Source: Alphaproteobacteria bacterium (GTDB taxonomy: Bacteria > Pseudomonadota > Alphaproteobacteria > Thalassobaculales > Thalassobaculaceae). Taken from it: DNA of 64,000 nt. Of the stretch, positions 9,032-21,170 are shown piece by piece; positions within the stretch are counted from its first letter, which is position 1; each line of letters starts with the position of its first letter. The notes under the pieces were generated by a model, which saw only the letters and a program-made list of their open reading frames with translations, made no database searches and was not told the DNA's origin. The stretch is taken from assembly GCA_024742605.1 (NCBI GenBank), contig JANSYC010000014.1, positions 1 to 64,000 of the forward strand, given 5' to 3'. A program made the position numbers and the translations under genes.

Positions 9032-11092
9032 ATGACGGAATTCGAAGGCGTTGTTCCCGCGCTCGGTAAGGCATTGGCCAAGCGCGGATACGAGACGCTG
9101 ACCCCGGTTCAGCAGGCGGTTCTGGCCTCCGAGATGCGCGATGCCGACGCCCTGGTCTCGGCCCAGACAGGGTCGGGCAAGACGGTTGCCTTCGGTCTGA
9201 CCATGGCTCCTACCCTGCTGGACGGCGCAGATCATTTCGAGCGCGTTCCGGCACCGCTGGCCTTGGCGGTGGCCCCGACCCGGGAACTGGCGCTTCAGGT
9301 GAAGCGCGAGTTGGAATGGCTCTATGAGTTCACAGGGGCTTCGGTGGTTTCCTGCGTCGGTGGAATGGACATGCGGACCGAGCGCTGGGCGCTGGAGCGC
9401 GGCGCCCACATCGTGGTCGGGACGCCGGGGCGCCTGAAGGACCATATCGAACGGGGGTCCCTGGACATGACCCGCATGAAGGTCGTCGTGCTGGACGAGG
9501 CCGACGAGATGCTCGATCTCGGTTTCCGGGAGGATCTCGAGTTCATCCTCAAGTCGGCGCCGGAGAGCCGCCGCACCCTGATGTTCTCGGCCACCGTTCC
9601 CAGGACCATCGCCTCCCTGGCCCAGCGCTACCAGCGGGATGCGGTCCGCATCACCACCGCGGGCGAACAGCGCCAGCACGGCGACATCGAGTACCGCGCG
9701 CTGGCCTGTGCCCCGAACGACCGGGAAAATGCCATCATCAATGTGCTGCGGCACGTGGATGCGGCGTCCGCCATCGTGTTCTGCGGAACCCGGGCGACCG
9801 TGAACCATTTGACCAGCCGATTCACCAACCGCGGGATCTCCGTGGTGGCCCTCTCAGGAGAGCTGAGCCAAAGCGCCCGGACCCATGCCCTTCAGTCTCT
9901 GCGGGACGGGCGTGCGAAAGTCTGTATCGCGACCGATGTCGCGGCGCGCGGGATCGACCTGCCGAACCTGGAACTGGTGATTCACGCCGATCTGCCGAAG
10001 AATCCGGAATCGCTCCTGCATCGGAGTGGCCGAACCGGGCGCGCCGGACGTAAGGGCGTGTCGACCCTGATCGTGCCCTACTCCCGGCGGCGCCATACCG
10101 AACGGCTGCTGGCGAATGCGGGGATCGAAGCGACCTGGGGCAAACCTCCCTCGGCCGACGAAATCCTGGCGCTGGACCGCCAGCGCATCCTGGAGGACTC
10201 GGATCTCGGCGGGGAGACCACCGAGGAGGAGCGCGCATTCGCAGCGGAGCTGCTGGGACGCCATGACGCCCAGGCTGTCGCCGTCGCGTTTCTGCGCAAG
10301 CGCATGGCCGGACTGGCGGCACCGGAAGAGCTGATGGATGGACCCTCCGGCGGTGAACGCCATGAGCGGGCCGACCGGGGCGAGCGTGGAGATCGCGGCG
10401 ACCGCAGCAATCGCGCGGAACGCGGAGAGCGCGGACCGCGTGATGAACCACGCAAACGTCGGGATGATTTCGAGGGCGGGGTCTGGCTGCGTCTGTCGGT
10501 CGGCCGCAGCCACAGCGCCGAAGCCCGCTGGCTGCTGCCGATGCTCTGCCGCGCCGGCAACATTACCAAGACCGATGTCGGGGCCATCAAGATCCACGAG
10601 ACCGAAACCCATGTGGAGATGCACCCGAACGCGGTCGATAAGTTCCTGGAAGCCGTAGGGCCGACCCGCAAGGTCGAGAAGACCATCACCGTCGACCGCG
10701 TTCCGGGAGGTGGTGCCTCGGCTCCGGTCGCGATCGCCCCGGAGCCGCGCGCCCCGCGCGCGCCCCGCCCTCCGCAAGCCGCAACCGAGCCCGGTGCCCG
10801 CCCGATGAGGCGCAGGCGCGACGGGGATGGCGATTTCGGACGGCCCGCTAGAGACGTCTTCACGCCACCGGTCGACACCAGCCCGATCGCCAGCACCAAC
10901 GACGGCGTGGCAGCGGAGCGCAAGCCGAAGACACCGAAAAAGCCAAAAGAAAATTCGGGCAAGGCCGGGGCAAAATTCGGAAAAGCGAAGTTCGGAAAGC
11001 CGAAATTCGGTGACGGAAAACCCGGCAAAGGCAAGCCGAAGAAAGCGCATCGCAAGGGAACATCAGCGCCGAAGCCTCCTCAATCGGACTGA
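9032..11092 (+). CDS. DEAD-box ATP-dependent RNA helicase with DbpA-type RNA-binding domain
   Basis: 686-residue DEAD-box helicase of the DeaD/CsdA group, which remodels structured RNA and ribosomal assembly intermediates, often in the cold. All core motifs are visible: Q motif TPVQQA, AQTGSGKT, PTRELALQ, TPGR, DEAD near residue 155, SAT near 185, ATDVAARGID and HRSGRTGRAG near 330. Residues about 483-556 match a DbpA-type RNA-binding domain (VWLRLSVGRS). A charged linker rich in Arg-Gly-Glu and Arg-Gly-Asp repeats (about 440-475) precedes that domain, and the last 60 residues are Lys/Gly/Pro-rich, adding a non-specific RNA-binding tail. The ATG at 9032 is preferred; an ATG five bases upstream is out of frame and stops at once. 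Confidence 0.93.
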   Translation: MTEFEGVVPALGKALAKRGYETLTPVQQAVLASEMRDADALVSAQTGSGKTVAFGLTMAPTLLDGADHFERVPAPLALAVAPTRELALQVKRELEWLYEFTGASVVSCVGGMDMRTERWALERGAHIVVGTPGRLKDHIERGSLDMTRMKVVVLDEADEMLDLGFREDLEFILKSAPESRRTLMFSATVPRTIASLAQRYQRDAVRITTAGEQRQHGDIEYRALACAPNDRENAIINVLRHVDAASAIVFCGTRATVNHLTSRFTNRGISVVALSGELSQSARTHALQSLRDGRAKVCIATDVAARGIDLPNLELVIHADLPKNPESLLHRSGRTGRAGRKGVSTLIVPYSRRRHTERLLANAGIEATWGKPPSADEILALDRQRILEDSDLGGETTEEERAFAAELLGRHDAQAVAVAFLRKRMAGLAAPEELMDGPSGGERHERADRGERGDRGDRSNRAERGERGPRDEPRKRRDDFEGGVWLRLSVGRSHSAEARWLLPMLCRAGNITKTDVGAIKIHETETHVEMHPNAVDKFLEAVGPTRKVEKTITVDRVPGGGASAPVAIAPEPRAPRAPRPPQAATEPGARPMRRRRDGDGDFGRPARDVFTPPVDTSPIASTNDGVAAERKPKTPKKPKENSGKAGAKFGKAKFGKPKFGDGKPGKGKPKKAHRKGTSAPKPPQSD

Positions 11093-11134
11093 GGTCCGCC
11101 GAATGAACCGGTCCGCAGCGGACGTCAAAAGCGA

Positions 11135-11162
11135 CCGGGCGGATCTCGCTTGGTCCGCCCGG
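11135..11162. other. GC-rich stem-loop downstream of the helicase gene
   Basis: A 9 nt perfect inverted repeat, CCGGGCGGA (11135-11143) and TCCGCCCGG (11154-11162), with a 10 nt loop. No T-tract follows on either strand, so it is not a standard intrinsic terminator. It may protect the helicase mRNA 3' end or act in the leader of the next gene. Confidence 0.45.
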
Positions 11163-11247
11163 ATCGGAATGTTTCACATTTTGGGTGGGACCGGCGGAAA
11201 GTGGCGTATAGTCGGCTTGTCTCAACCAACCGCCGTCCGCGCCGAGG

Positions 11248-13053
11248 ATGAAGTCCAGGATGCCTGCATTTCTGTCCATGTGCCTCGGCCTCATGCTCTT
11301 GGGCACCGGATGGATCACCGCCGCGGGCGTCCATCCGGCGGCCGCCGCCAGTTCCGAATCCTTCGATGTCGGCGGCACGATTGACGGGGTTTATCTTCTC
11401 GACCCCGCGACTTTTGCCGTTGCGGAACCCGGTCGGGACTGGGATGCGAACGCGGAAGGCTGGAAACCCATCGCCCTGAGAGATCTGGACCGAGGGCTTT
11501 CCGGCAAGCCGTTCCTGATCCGGTTTTCGGTCACGAATTCAGCCGATGGACCCCGAACGGTCGTATTCGCGCACGATCTCGCCTTTCTCGACACGATGGA
11601 CATACGAATGGCATCCTCGACCGGTGCGGTCCGGGCCCTGACCATCACCAACAACCAGCCGTTTTCCTCTCGACCGGTCGCTTTTCCGGGGCTGGCCTAC
11701 AGAAGCACCTTGGCTCCGGACGAGGTGCAAGACTTCACCCTCCGCGTGGGAATGGACACCACGCGCAGGATGAACATCGGCGTCAGGCTATGGGACGATG
11801 CCTCATTCGAGGCCTATGAGGCCGCCCATCAGTTAAAATTCTCGTCCATCAGCATTGTCCTCGCAACGATGGCCGTTCTTTGGTTGATTTTTTCAATCAT
11901 CATGAAACAGAAAAGCCTTTTATACTATTCCGGGTACCTGTTTTTCCTGAGCGTGACTATTTTCATATTTTACGGCTTTGCCTTCCAGTTCATTTTTCCG
12001 GACCATCCCGGGATTCACGAGATAAGCTTTCAGGGCACGGCATTGGCCGCGATGAGCTGCGCCCTGATGTTCTCGACGTATTACCTATCCCTGAAATCCC
12101 AAGCCCCGCGGATCCATAGGGGAAACAAGATCGTCGCGGCTGTGTTGGCCGGTGGCGCGGTCTACGGCATGCTGGGCGGCGCGCAAGAGGTCACTGTTCC
12201 TCTGATGATGGCGTCTCTGTTCGTTCCGTTCTGGCTCTGGGTCTGCTCCCTCCTGGTGATCCGGCAGGACCAATCCCTGTCGGTCTTATTGTTCTGCGTT
12301 GCCTGGGGAACGATGGGCCTGACGACCGCCGTCCTGGTCCTGCAGATCGCCTTCAGATTCCTGCCGATCGACTGGGCCCCAAGCTCGAACTATGACGTGA
12401 TCATGATTGCCTCCCTGATCGAGGTCTTGATCCTGACGGTCTCCGTTGCCCTGTCGATCCGCCTGCTGCGTCAGGAACGGGATACCGCCAATGCGGCAGC
12501 GACCGCCGATCCACTGACCGGGCTCTTGAACCGACGCGGGTTTCAACAGACCGCCGAGATCCTGCTGCAAACACCGGTCGAGGGTCGTTGGTGCCTGGCC
12601 TTGCTCGATCTCGATCGCTTCAAGGCCATCAACGATACATTCGGCCATGGGGCCGGCGATCAGGTCCTGGTCGATTTTGCCGAACTGCTGCGCGACGTTT
12701 GTCGAGAGCAGGACATGGTGTGCCGTATGGGCGGGGAGGAATTCGCCATTCTGTTCGCTGCGCCTGCGGCTGCCGATGCGCTGGAGCGGTGCGATCGCCT
12801 GCGCGCACGGTTCTCCGAAGAGCCCAGCATCTCCGACGACAAGCTGATCACACACAATGTCAGCGTCGGCCTCGCCACACATGACACCAGTATCGCCGGA
12901 CCGGCATCCTTGGAACGGCTGTTGCGCCGTGCGGACAGTGCGCTTTATCGGGCCAAGCGCGCGGGGCGGAACCGGGTGATCCTCTGCGAGGAGGATGAAA
13001 AGCCGGAACCCGATGTGATCCTGCAGCTTCGACTGGGGGCGAAATCGAGTTAG
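11248..13053 (+). CDS. Membrane diguanylate cyclase (7TMR-DISM sensor plus GGDEF)
   Basis: 601-residue inner-membrane sensor. It has a signal peptide (about 1-33), a periplasmic 7TMR-DISM extracellular domain (about 45-190), seven or so transmembrane helices (about 195-405) and a cytoplasmic GGDEF domain (about 430-590). The active site reads GGEEF near residue 495. An RxxD inhibitory site (REQD) stands exactly five residues before it, so product feedback inhibition is expected. The enzyme should make c-di-GMP in response to an extracellular, probably carbohydrate-like, ligand. A second ATG at 11260 has a better-placed AGGA and would shorten the protein by four residues. It lies near the GAF-EAL phosphodiesterase gene, so the two may tune the same pool. 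Confidence 0.9.
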   Translation: MKSRMPAFLSMCLGLMLLGTGWITAAGVHPAAAASSESFDVGGTIDGVYLLDPATFAVAEPGRDWDANAEGWKPIALRDLDRGLSGKPFLIRFSVTNSADGPRTVVFAHDLAFLDTMDIRMASSTGAVRALTITNNQPFSSRPVAFPGLAYRSTLAPDEVQDFTLRVGMDTTRRMNIGVRLWDDASFEAYEAAHQLKFSSISIVLATMAVLWLIFSIIMKQKSLLYYSGYLFFLSVTIFIFYGFAFQFIFPDHPGIHEISFQGTALAAMSCALMFSTYYLSLKSQAPRIHRGNKIVAAVLAGGAVYGMLGGAQEVTVPLMMASLFVPFWLWVCSLLVIRQDQSLSVLLFCVAWGTMGLTTAVLVLQIAFRFLPIDWAPSSNYDVIMIASLIEVLILTVSVALSIRLLRQERDTANAAATADPLTGLLNRRGFQQTAEILLQTPVEGRWCLALLDLDRFKAINDTFGHGAGDQVLVDFAELLRDVCREQDMVCRMGGEEFAILFAAPAAADALERCDRLRARFSEEPSISDDKLITHNVSVGLATHDTSIAGPASLERLLRRADSALYRAKRAGRNRVILCEEDEKPEPDVILQLRLGAKSS

Positions 13054-13221
13054 CCGTTGGTCGTGGAACGGGCGGCGTGGGCGAACCGATACATGTCGCA
13101 AATCGGAAAACCCGAGACCGGGAAACGGGTCACCGTCCACGCATTGCAAACATGGCCGTCGGATGGCATGCCCCAGAGGGTTCCAGTTCGAGAGAAGCCA
13201 CAACCGGGAGGGGTTTAGACC

Positions 13222-14895
13222 ATGGTCATGTCCGACATTGAAATCGCGCGGGACGCGAAGATGCAGCCGATCATGGATGTCGGTGCGAAACTGGGCATTC
13301 CTTCGGAAGATCTCATTCCCTACGGTCATACCAAGGCGAAGATCGATCTCGGCTATCTGGCGAGTCTGGAAGACCGGCCTGACGGAAAGCTGATCCTGGT
13401 CACCGGCATCAACCCGACGGCAGCCGGCGAAGGCAAGACGACCACCACCGTCGGCCTCGGCGACGCGCTCAACCGGATCGGCAAGAAGGCGGCGATCTGT
13501 CTGCGGGAACCGTCACTCGGTCCGTGCTTCGGGGTAAAGGGTGGGGCGGCCGGCGGAGGCTATGCCCAGGTGGTGCCGATGGAAGACATCAACCTCCACT
13601 TCACCGGAGATTTCCACGCAATCGCAGCGGCCAACAACCTGCTGGCGGCGATGCTGGACAACCATGTCTACTGGGGCAACGCCCTGCAGATCGATCCGCG
13701 CCGGATCGGCTGGAAGCGGGCGATCGACATGAACGACCGGGCCCTGCGCTCGATCGTCGGCTCGCTCGGCGGGGTCGCTAACGGGTTCCCGCGCGAGGAC
13801 GGGTTCGACATCGTGGTCGCCTCCGAGATCATGGCAATTCTGTGCCTGTCGACCGATATCGAGGACCTGAAGCGCCGGTTGGGACGGATCGTGGTTGCCT
13901 ATACCCGCGACAAGACACCGGTGACGGCCGCCGAACTGGAGGCCGACGGCGCCATGACCGTGCTGCTGAAGGACGCGCTCGCCCCGAATCTGGTGCAGAC
14001 CCTTGAGAACAATCCGGCCTTCATTCATGGCGGCCCGTTCGCCAACATCGCCCATGGCTGCAATTCGGTGATGGCGACCCGCGCGGGGCTCAAGCTCGGC
14101 GACTACGTGGTCACCGAGGCCGGGTTCGGCGCCGATCTGGGCGCCGAGAAGTTCTTCGACATCAAGTGCCGCAAGGCCGGTCTCCGGCCCGCCGCCGCCG
14201 TAGTGGTCGGCACCATCCGTGCGCTCAAGATGCATGGCGGGGTGAAAAAGGAAGACCTGGGCCAGGAGAACATTGCAGCGGTGCGCGAAGGCGTGTCCAA
14301 CATCGCCCGGCATGTGGAGAACACCAAGAAGTTCGGGGTGCCGGTTGCGGTCGCCCTCAACCGCTTCATCACCGACACCGATGCCGAGATCGAAGCGGTG
14401 CGCGACGAACTGGCGAGCCTGGGGGTCGAGGCGATCGAATGCACCCATTGGTCCGACGGCTCGAAGGGAACGGAAGCATTGGCCCACCATGTGGTCGGCC
14501 TGGTCGAAGGGGACACGGCGGATTTCAAGCCGCTCTACCCGTCCGAGATGCCGTTGCTGGACAAGGTCCGGACAATCGCACGCGAGATCTACCGCGCCGA
14601 CGACGTGTCCGCAGACGCCAAGGTCCGGGCCCAGTTCAAGGATATCGAGGCCATGGGGGGTGCGGATTATCCTGTCTGCATCGCCAAGACCCAGTACAGC
14701 TTCTCGACCGACCCGAACGCCAAGGGGGCGCCCACCGGCCACACTCTGCCGATCCGGGAGGTCCGGCTTTCGAACGGCGCCGAGTTCGTGGTCGTGGTCT
14801 GCGGCGAAATCATGACCATGCCCGGCCTGCCGCGGGTGCCGGCCGCAAATAAGATCACCCTGAACGCGAAGGGCCAGATCGAGGGGCTTTTCTAG
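13222..14895 (+). CDS. fhs: Formate--tetrahydrofolate ligase
   Basis: 557-residue formyltetrahydrofolate synthetase, which makes 10-formyl-THF from formate, THF and ATP. The N-terminal P-loop ([11 protein letters not shown], near residues 65-75) and the family's length and block structure ([47 protein letters not shown]) are unmistakable. A GGGAGGGG ribosome-binding site lies about 10 nt upstream. The stop codon overlaps the purD stop in a shared CTAG. 10-formyl-THF feeds purine synthesis, so the purD neighbour makes sense, and it links to the MetF-like/corrinoid operon about 10 kb downstream. Confidence 0.97.
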   Translation: MVMSDIEIARDAKMQPIMDVGAKLGIPSEDLIPYGHTKAKIDLGYLASLEDRPDGKLILVTGINPTAAGEGKTTTTVGLGDALNRIGKKAAICLREPSLGPCFGVKGGAAGGGYAQVVPMEDINLHFTGDFHAIAAANNLLAAMLDNHVYWGNALQIDPRRIGWKRAIDMNDRALRSIVGSLGGVANGFPREDGFDIVVASEIMAILCLSTDIEDLKRRLGRIVVAYTRDKTPVTAAELEADGAMTVLLKDALAPNLVQTLENNPAFIHGGPFANIAHGCNSVMATRAGLKLGDYVVTEAGFGADLGAEKFFDIKCRKAGLRPAAAVVVGTIRALKMHGGVKKEDLGQENIAAVREGVSNIARHVENTKKFGVPVAVALNRFITDTDAEIEAVRDELASLGVEAIECTHWSDGSKGTEALAHHVVGLVEGDTADFKPLYPSEMPLLDKVRTIAREIYRADDVSADAKVRAQFKDIEAMGGADYPVCIAKTQYSFSTDPNAKGAPTGHTLPIREVRLSNGAEFVVVVCGEIMTMPGLPRVPAANKITLNAKGQIEGLF

Positions 14896-16193
14896 CCCCG
14901 CTCCAGCGCCCGCCAGGCGATGTCGCGGCGGCAGAAGCCGTCCGGCCAGTCGATCGCGTCGACCGCCTTATAAGCGGCGTCGCGGGCGTCGGAGATCGAG
15001 CCGGCGATCGCCGTCACACCCAGCACCCGGCCTCCGATGGCGAGCAGCCGCCCGTCACCGTCGCGGGTGGTCCCGGCATGAAACACCTGGATGTCGCCGC
15101 CGATCTCGGCCGCGGCGCCGTCCGGACCACCGACCTTCTCGACATTCCGGATCACGGTGTTCTTCTCGTAGGCGCCCGGATAGCCCTTGGCGGCCATCAC
15201 CACGGTCAGCGCCGGTTCGTCGAACCAGCGCAGATCGAAATGGGCGAGCTGACCTTCGGCTGAGGCGATCAGCGCCGGCAGAAGGTCGCTCATCAGACGC
15301 ATGACCAGGACCTGACATTCCGGATCGCCGAAGCGGACGTTGTACTCGATCAGGCTCGGTCCCTCTTCCGTGATCATAAGCCCTGCGAACAGCACGCCTT
15401 TGAAGGTCCGATCCTCCGCCGCCATGCCGCGCACGGTGGGCTCGATGATCTCGGCCATGATCCGCTCCGACATGGCCGCATCGACCACCGGGGCCGGAGA
15501 GTAGGCGCCCATACCGCCGGTGTTCGGCCCGACATCGCCGTCGCCGACCCGCTTGTGATCCTGGGCTGCGACCAGCGGGATCGCGTTGGTCCCATCGACC
15601 AGCGCGAAGAAGCTCGCCTCCTCACCCACCAGGAAGGCCTCGACCACGATCTCAAGGCCGGCATCCCCGAAGGCCCGATCCGCCATGATGCTGTCGACCG
15701 CCTCCAGCGCCTGCTCGACCGTCTCGGCGATGATCACGCCCTTGCCCGCGGCCAAACCATCAGCCTTGACCACGATCGGGACACCCTGCTCGCGGATATA
15801 GGCTTTGGCAGCTTCGGTATCGGTGAACCGCCCGTAAGCCGCCGTGGGAATGGCATGGCGCGCACAGAAATCCTTGGTAAAGGCTTTCGAGCCCTCCAGG
15901 ATCGCGGCAGCAGCGGTCGGCCCGAAGGCCTTGATGCCCGCAGCGGTCAGCTTGTCGACCAGACCGGCGACCAACGGCGCCTCCGGGCCGACCACCACGA
16001 AGTCGATCTCCTCGTCCCGGGTGAACCGAACCAGCGCATCAAGATCGTCCATCGCGATCGGCACGCAGGTCGCCTCGTCCGCGATACCGGCATTGCCCGG
16101 CGCGCAGAACAGGGCCGAGGTCAGCGGCGAGGCGGCGATCGCCCAGCACAGCGCATGTTCCCGCCCGCCCGATCCGACCACCAGAATCCGCAT
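14892..16193 (-). CDS. purD: Phosphoribosylamine--glycine ligase
   Basis: 433-residue GAR synthetase, second step of de novo purine synthesis: 5-phosphoribosylamine plus glycine plus ATP gives GAR. The N-terminus ([14 protein letters not shown]) is diagnostic, followed by the ATP-grasp core ([13 protein letters not shown], the [14 protein letters not shown] block near residues 225-240, and the metal-binding [10 protein letters not shown]). Length matches the family. An AGGAG lies 9 nt before the start on the minus strand. It is convergent with fhs and shares the CTAG stop tetranucleotide. It diverges from xseA across 63 nt. Confidence 0.98.
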   Translation of the reverse strand: MRILVVGSGGREHALCWAIAASPLTSALFCAPGNAGIADEATCVPIAMDDLDALVRFTRDEEIDFVVVGPEAPLVAGLVDKLTAAGIKAFGPTAAAAILEGSKAFTKDFCARHAIPTAAYGRFTDTEAAKAYIREQGVPIVVKADGLAAGKGVIIAETVEQALEAVDSIMADRAFGDAGLEIVVEAFLVGEEASFFALVDGTNAIPLVAAQDHKRVGDGDVGPNTGGMGAYSPAPVVDAAMSERIMAEIIEPTVRGMAAEDRTFKGVLFAGLMITEEGPSLIEYNVRFGDPECQVLVMRLMSDLLPALIASAEGQLAHFDLRWFDEPALTVVMAAKGYPGAYEKNTVIRNVEKVGGPDGAAAEIGGDIQVFHAGTTRDGDGRLLAIGGRVLGVTAIAGSISDARDAAYKAVDAIDWPDGFCRRDIAWRALERG

Positions 16194-16256
16194 ATTCTTC
16201 CACTCCTACCGATCCGAGTCCGTGACCAGGGCGGGTATGTCGCATAGAGTACCGGC

Positions 16257-17753
16257 ATGCAAGATCAGGCTCCAAACACCTCCCCCGGCAACCTGCCCGA
16301 ATTTACCGTTGGCGAGATCGGCCAGGCGGTCAAACGCACGGTCGAAAGCGCCTTCGACCGGGTGCGCGTCCGCGGTGAGATCAGCCGCCCGACGCGGGCG
16401 GGCTCCGGCCACATCTATTTCACCCTGAAGGACGATCAGGCGGTGCTCGATTCGGTCTGCTGGCGCGGAGCCGCAGGACGTCTGTCGGTCCAGCCGGAGG
16501 AGGGTATGGAGGTCATCGCCACCGGCAAGCTGACCACCTATCCAGGCCGGTCCAAATATCAGATGGTGGTCGACCAGCTGGAATTGGCGGGCGAGGGCGC
16601 GCTGCTGAAACTGCTGGAGGACCGGCGCAAGCGGCTGGGCGCCGAAGGCCTGTTCGACACCGACCGCAAGCGGCCCATTCCCTTTCTGCCGCGGGTGATC
16701 GGCGTCGTCACCTCGCCGACCGGGGCGGTGATCCGGGATATTCTGCATCGGATCGCCGACCGGTTCCCGGCGCATGTGCTGGTCTGGCCGGTGCTGGTCC
16801 AGGGCGACGCCGCAAAAGACCAGATCGCCAATGCCATTAAGGGTTTCAACGCCCTCCCCGCCTCCGGTGGCGTGATGCCGCGGCCGGATCTGCTGATCGT
16901 GGCGCGTGGCGGCGGCAGCCTGGAGGACCTCTGGGCGTTCAATGAGGAGATCGTGGTCCGGGCGACTGCGGCCTCCGACATTCCGCTGATCTCGGCGGTC
17001 GGGCACGAGACCGACATCACCCTGATCGACTTCGCCTCCGACCGGCGCGCACCCACGCCCACGGCAGCGGCGGAGATGGCGGTGCCGGTGCGGTCCGAGC
17101 TGATCGCCCAGATCGCGGACGACACCGCCCGTCTGATTCACGCAATGAACCGGCGACTGGCCGAAAGCGGCAATCAGGTCACGGGGCTGGCCCGCGGCTT
17201 GGGCGATCCGATGGCGCGGATCGAGCAGGAACAGCAGCGAGTGGATTTCGCCGTGCGCGCGCTCAAGGGCGGAATCGGTGCCCGGCTCGACCGGCTGTCC
17301 GATACCATCAACCGTCGGATCCCCAGCCCGATGGAAATCCTGGCCCGCACCGAAGGCCGGCTGGACACGCTGGCCCGCGGCCTGCGGCTGCAGCCGGTGG
17401 AACGGGCGATCGAGGACGGGGTTCGGAATCTGGCGCGGCTGGGTGCGACCGGACAACGGGCGGCCGAGAGACGTTTGACGCAGCTGGCGGACCGGTTGGG
17501 CAGCCTGGACCGGGTTCTGGAAGCGAATTCGTTCGAGCGGGTGCTGGACCGCGGTTTCGCGCTGGTCAGGGATGCCGAAGGCGCCCCGGTCAAGGCCGCC
17601 AACGACCTGACCGACGGACAGGGCGTCAGCCTGCAGTTCCGGGACGGCGCGCGGGATGCGGTCATCGGCAGCACGCCGACAGCCACGAAGCCAAGCCGGC
17701 CCAAGCCAAAACCGAGCCGGTCCGCCCCGCCCGAACAGGAGACCTTGTTGTGA
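16257..17753 (+). CDS. xseA: Exodeoxyribonuclease VII large subunit
   Basis: 498-residue large, catalytic subunit of the single-strand-specific exonuclease VII. An N-terminal OB fold (about 15-110, with YFTLKDDQA) is followed by the conserved catalytic region (VVTSPTGAVIRDI, RGGGSLEDLW, SAVGHETDITL, DRRAPTPTAAAE) and a long helical region, then a short basic tail. The small subunit gene xseB is not in this window. The next gene begins inside its stop codon (GTGA overlap). Confidence 0.96.
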   Translation: MQDQAPNTSPGNLPEFTVGEIGQAVKRTVESAFDRVRVRGEISRPTRAGSGHIYFTLKDDQAVLDSVCWRGAAGRLSVQPEEGMEVIATGKLTTYPGRSKYQMVVDQLELAGEGALLKLLEDRRKRLGAEGLFDTDRKRPIPFLPRVIGVVTSPTGAVIRDILHRIADRFPAHVLVWPVLVQGDAAKDQIANAIKGFNALPASGGVMPRPDLLIVARGGGSLEDLWAFNEEIVVRATAASDIPLISAVGHETDITLIDFASDRRAPTPTAAAEMAVPVRSELIAQIADDTARLIHAMNRRLAESGNQVTGLARGLGDPMARIEQEQQRVDFAVRALKGGIGARLDRLSDTINRRIPSPMEILARTEGRLDTLARGLRLQPVERAIEDGVRNLARLGATGQRAAERRLTQLADRLGSLDRVLEANSFERVLDRGFALVRDAEGAPVKAANDLTDGQGVSLQFRDGARDAVIGSTPTATKPSRPKPKPSRSAPPEQETLL

Positions 17754-18574
17754 TCCGCGCGATGCTGCTTTCGCTCTGTCTGCTGGCCTCGACATCGGCT
17801 TGGGCTGAGACGACCTTTTCCGTCGGCCCGGGCGGCGGGTTTACTCAGGGAGGCCTGGTGATCGGCCAGACCGACCCCGGAGCACGAGTCACGCTGGACG
17901 GACGCGATGTTCAGGTCTCGCCCGAGGGTGTGTTCGTGTTCGGTTTCACCCGCGATTTCGGGCCCTCCGCGACGCTGAACGTCACCGCCCCGGACGGCAG
18001 CGTCGACACACGGACGTTCGAGATCAAACCGCGCGACTTCAACGTCCAGCGGATCGACGGCCTGCCCCAGAACATGGTGACCCCGCCCGAGGACCTGCTA
18101 GCCCGCATCCGCCAGGACAGTGCGGAGGTTGCCGCCGCCCGGGCTCACGCCACGCCAGAGCCGATGTTCCTGACCGGCTGGCTGTGGCCCGCCAAGGGGC
18201 GGATAAGCGGGGTCTACGGCAGCCAGCGCATCCTGAACGGCGAACCGCGTCAGCCCCATTACGGGATCGACATCGCCGCCCCGACCGGCAGCCCCGTGGT
18301 CGCGCCCGCCGACGGCATCGTGCGGATGGCGGTCACCGACCATTACTATACAGGCGGCACCCTCATCCTCGACCACGGCTACGGCCTGTCCAGCGCCTTC
18401 CTGCACATGGAGCGGGTGGATGTGAAGGTTGGCGACCGGCTGAAACGCGGCGACCCCATGGGCACCATTGGCGCCACTGGCCGCGCCACCGGCCCGCATC
18501 TGGACTGGCGTATCAACTGGTTCGACCAACGGCTCGACCCAGGGCTTTTGATGACGGGAACGCCGGAGGGTTAG
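17750..18574 (+). CDS. Secreted M23-family peptidase (LytM-type)
   Basis: 274-residue periplasmic protein with a signal peptide (about 1-19, ending near SAWA) and a C-terminal M23 domain of about 100 residues. The zinc-site residues are visible: His and Asp in HYGIDIAAPTG (about 169-173) and the final His in TGPHLDWRI (about 249). The family cleaves peptidoglycan cross-bridges or acts as an amidase activator. The second His of the usual HxH is replaced by Asp (HLD), which is common in this alphaproteobacterial group. The GTG start overlaps the xseA stop by 4 nt, so the two are probably translationally coupled. Confidence 0.88.
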   Translation: MIRAMLLSLCLLASTSAWAETTFSVGPGGGFTQGGLVIGQTDPGARVTLDGRDVQVSPEGVFVFGFTRDFGPSATLNVTAPDGSVDTRTFEIKPRDFNVQRIDGLPQNMVTPPEDLLARIRQDSAEVAAARAHATPEPMFLTGWLWPAKGRISGVYGSQRILNGEPRQPHYGIDIAAPTGSPVVAPADGIVRMAVTDHYYTGGTLILDHGYGLSSAFLHMERVDVKVGDRLKRGDPMGTIGATGRATGPHLDWRINWFDQRLDPGLLMTGTPEG

Positions 18575-18646
18575 CCCGAACGGGTTGAAGCCGCGCCGCG
18601 CCCGGCCATATCAAACCGTAGGTAACCAACCCAAAAGGAGGTCGCC

Positions 18647-18937
18647 ATGGTGGACAAATTGTCCGGCGACGCGCGCACCGAAGCCTTGGCGGAACTCGAC
18701 GGATGGACCGAGGACGAGTCGCGGGACGCGATCGGCAAGACCTTTCAGTTCAAGACCTTCAACGAGGCGTTCGGGTTCATGACCCGGGTCGCGATGAAGG
18801 CCGAGCGGATGGATCACCACCCCGAATGGTTCAACGTCTACAACAAGGTCGTGGTCACGCTGGCGACCCATGACGCGGGCGGTGTCAGCGAACTCGACAT
18901 CGAACTCGCAAAGTTCATGGACAAGACCGCCGGCTAA
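18647..18937 (+). CDS. phhB: 4a-hydroxytetrahydrobiopterin dehydratase (pterin carbinolamine dehydratase)
   Basis: 96-residue member of the PCD/DCoH family, which dehydrates 4a-hydroxy-tetrahydropterin to regenerate the cofactor of aromatic amino acid hydroxylases. The signature [14 protein letters not shown] carries the active-site histidines, and length is typical. A strong AAAGGAGG ribosome-binding site lies just upstream. No phenylalanine hydroxylase gene is nearby, so in this setting it may serve general pterin or folate recycling. A short hairpin follows the stop. Confidence 0.92.
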   Translation: MVDKLSGDARTEALAELDGWTEDESRDAIGKTFQFKTFNEAFGFMTRVAMKAERMDHHPEWFNVYNKVVVTLATHDAGGVSELDIELAKFMDKTAG

Positions 18938-18955
18938 AACACCGGCGTTCTCTTC
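18928..18955 (+). terminator. Weak intrinsic terminator after phhB
   Basis: A 6 nt stem CGCCGG (18928-18933) and CCGGCG (18942-18947) spans the stop codon of phhB and is followed by TTCTCTT. The stem is short and the T-tract interrupted, so termination is possible but not certain. Confidence 0.35.
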
Positions 18956-18957
18956 GG

Positions 18958-19016
18958 CAGGCTCAGAGCGATAAAGATTGGCGCCTTTTTATCGTGGTGA
19001 GCCTGTCGCACCACGA
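18958..19016. repeat. Nested palindromic intergenic element (REP-like)
   Basis: Three perfect inverted repeats are nested between the convergent phhB and acetoacetyl-CoA synthetase genes: CAGGCTCA/TGAGCCTG (18958-18965 and 18998-19005), CGATAAA/TTTATCG (18969-18975 and 18988-18994) and TCGTGGTG/CACCACGA (18992-18999 and 19009-19016). The CAGGCTCACCACGA-type core resembles dispersed palindromes found between genes in several alphaproteobacteria. It could terminate transcription from both sides. Confidence 0.6.
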
Positions 19017-19033
19017 CCCCGTCCCCGCCGCGC

Positions 19034-21004
<1,971 letters not shown>

Positions 21005-21170
21005 CGAACTTCTCCTCGCACGCGTCGGATCCCTTGCACGTTGATAACCATAGCCGTCTGTAGAGCGCAACGCCGACGGACTCCATGAATGTGGAACTTA
21101 CACTGGTGTTAATGCTATTTAACCAAACGGGGCGTCCGGATTTTACGTGCACTGTTTGGGGGTATGTCGC

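Noticed and set aside
13054-13221. Riboswitch (THF or ykkC type) upstream of fhs
   Set aside because: A short ACCCG/CGGGT pairing is visible, but I could not fit the conserved core of any known riboswitch class.
13513-14742. 409-residue frame opposite fhs
   Set aside because: Lies entirely within fhs, which has family-wide conserved motifs; the antisense frame shows no domain pattern.
16206-17795. 529-residue frame opposite xseA
   Set aside because: Antisense to a confirmed xseA gene with GTGA-coupled downstream gene; no domain features.
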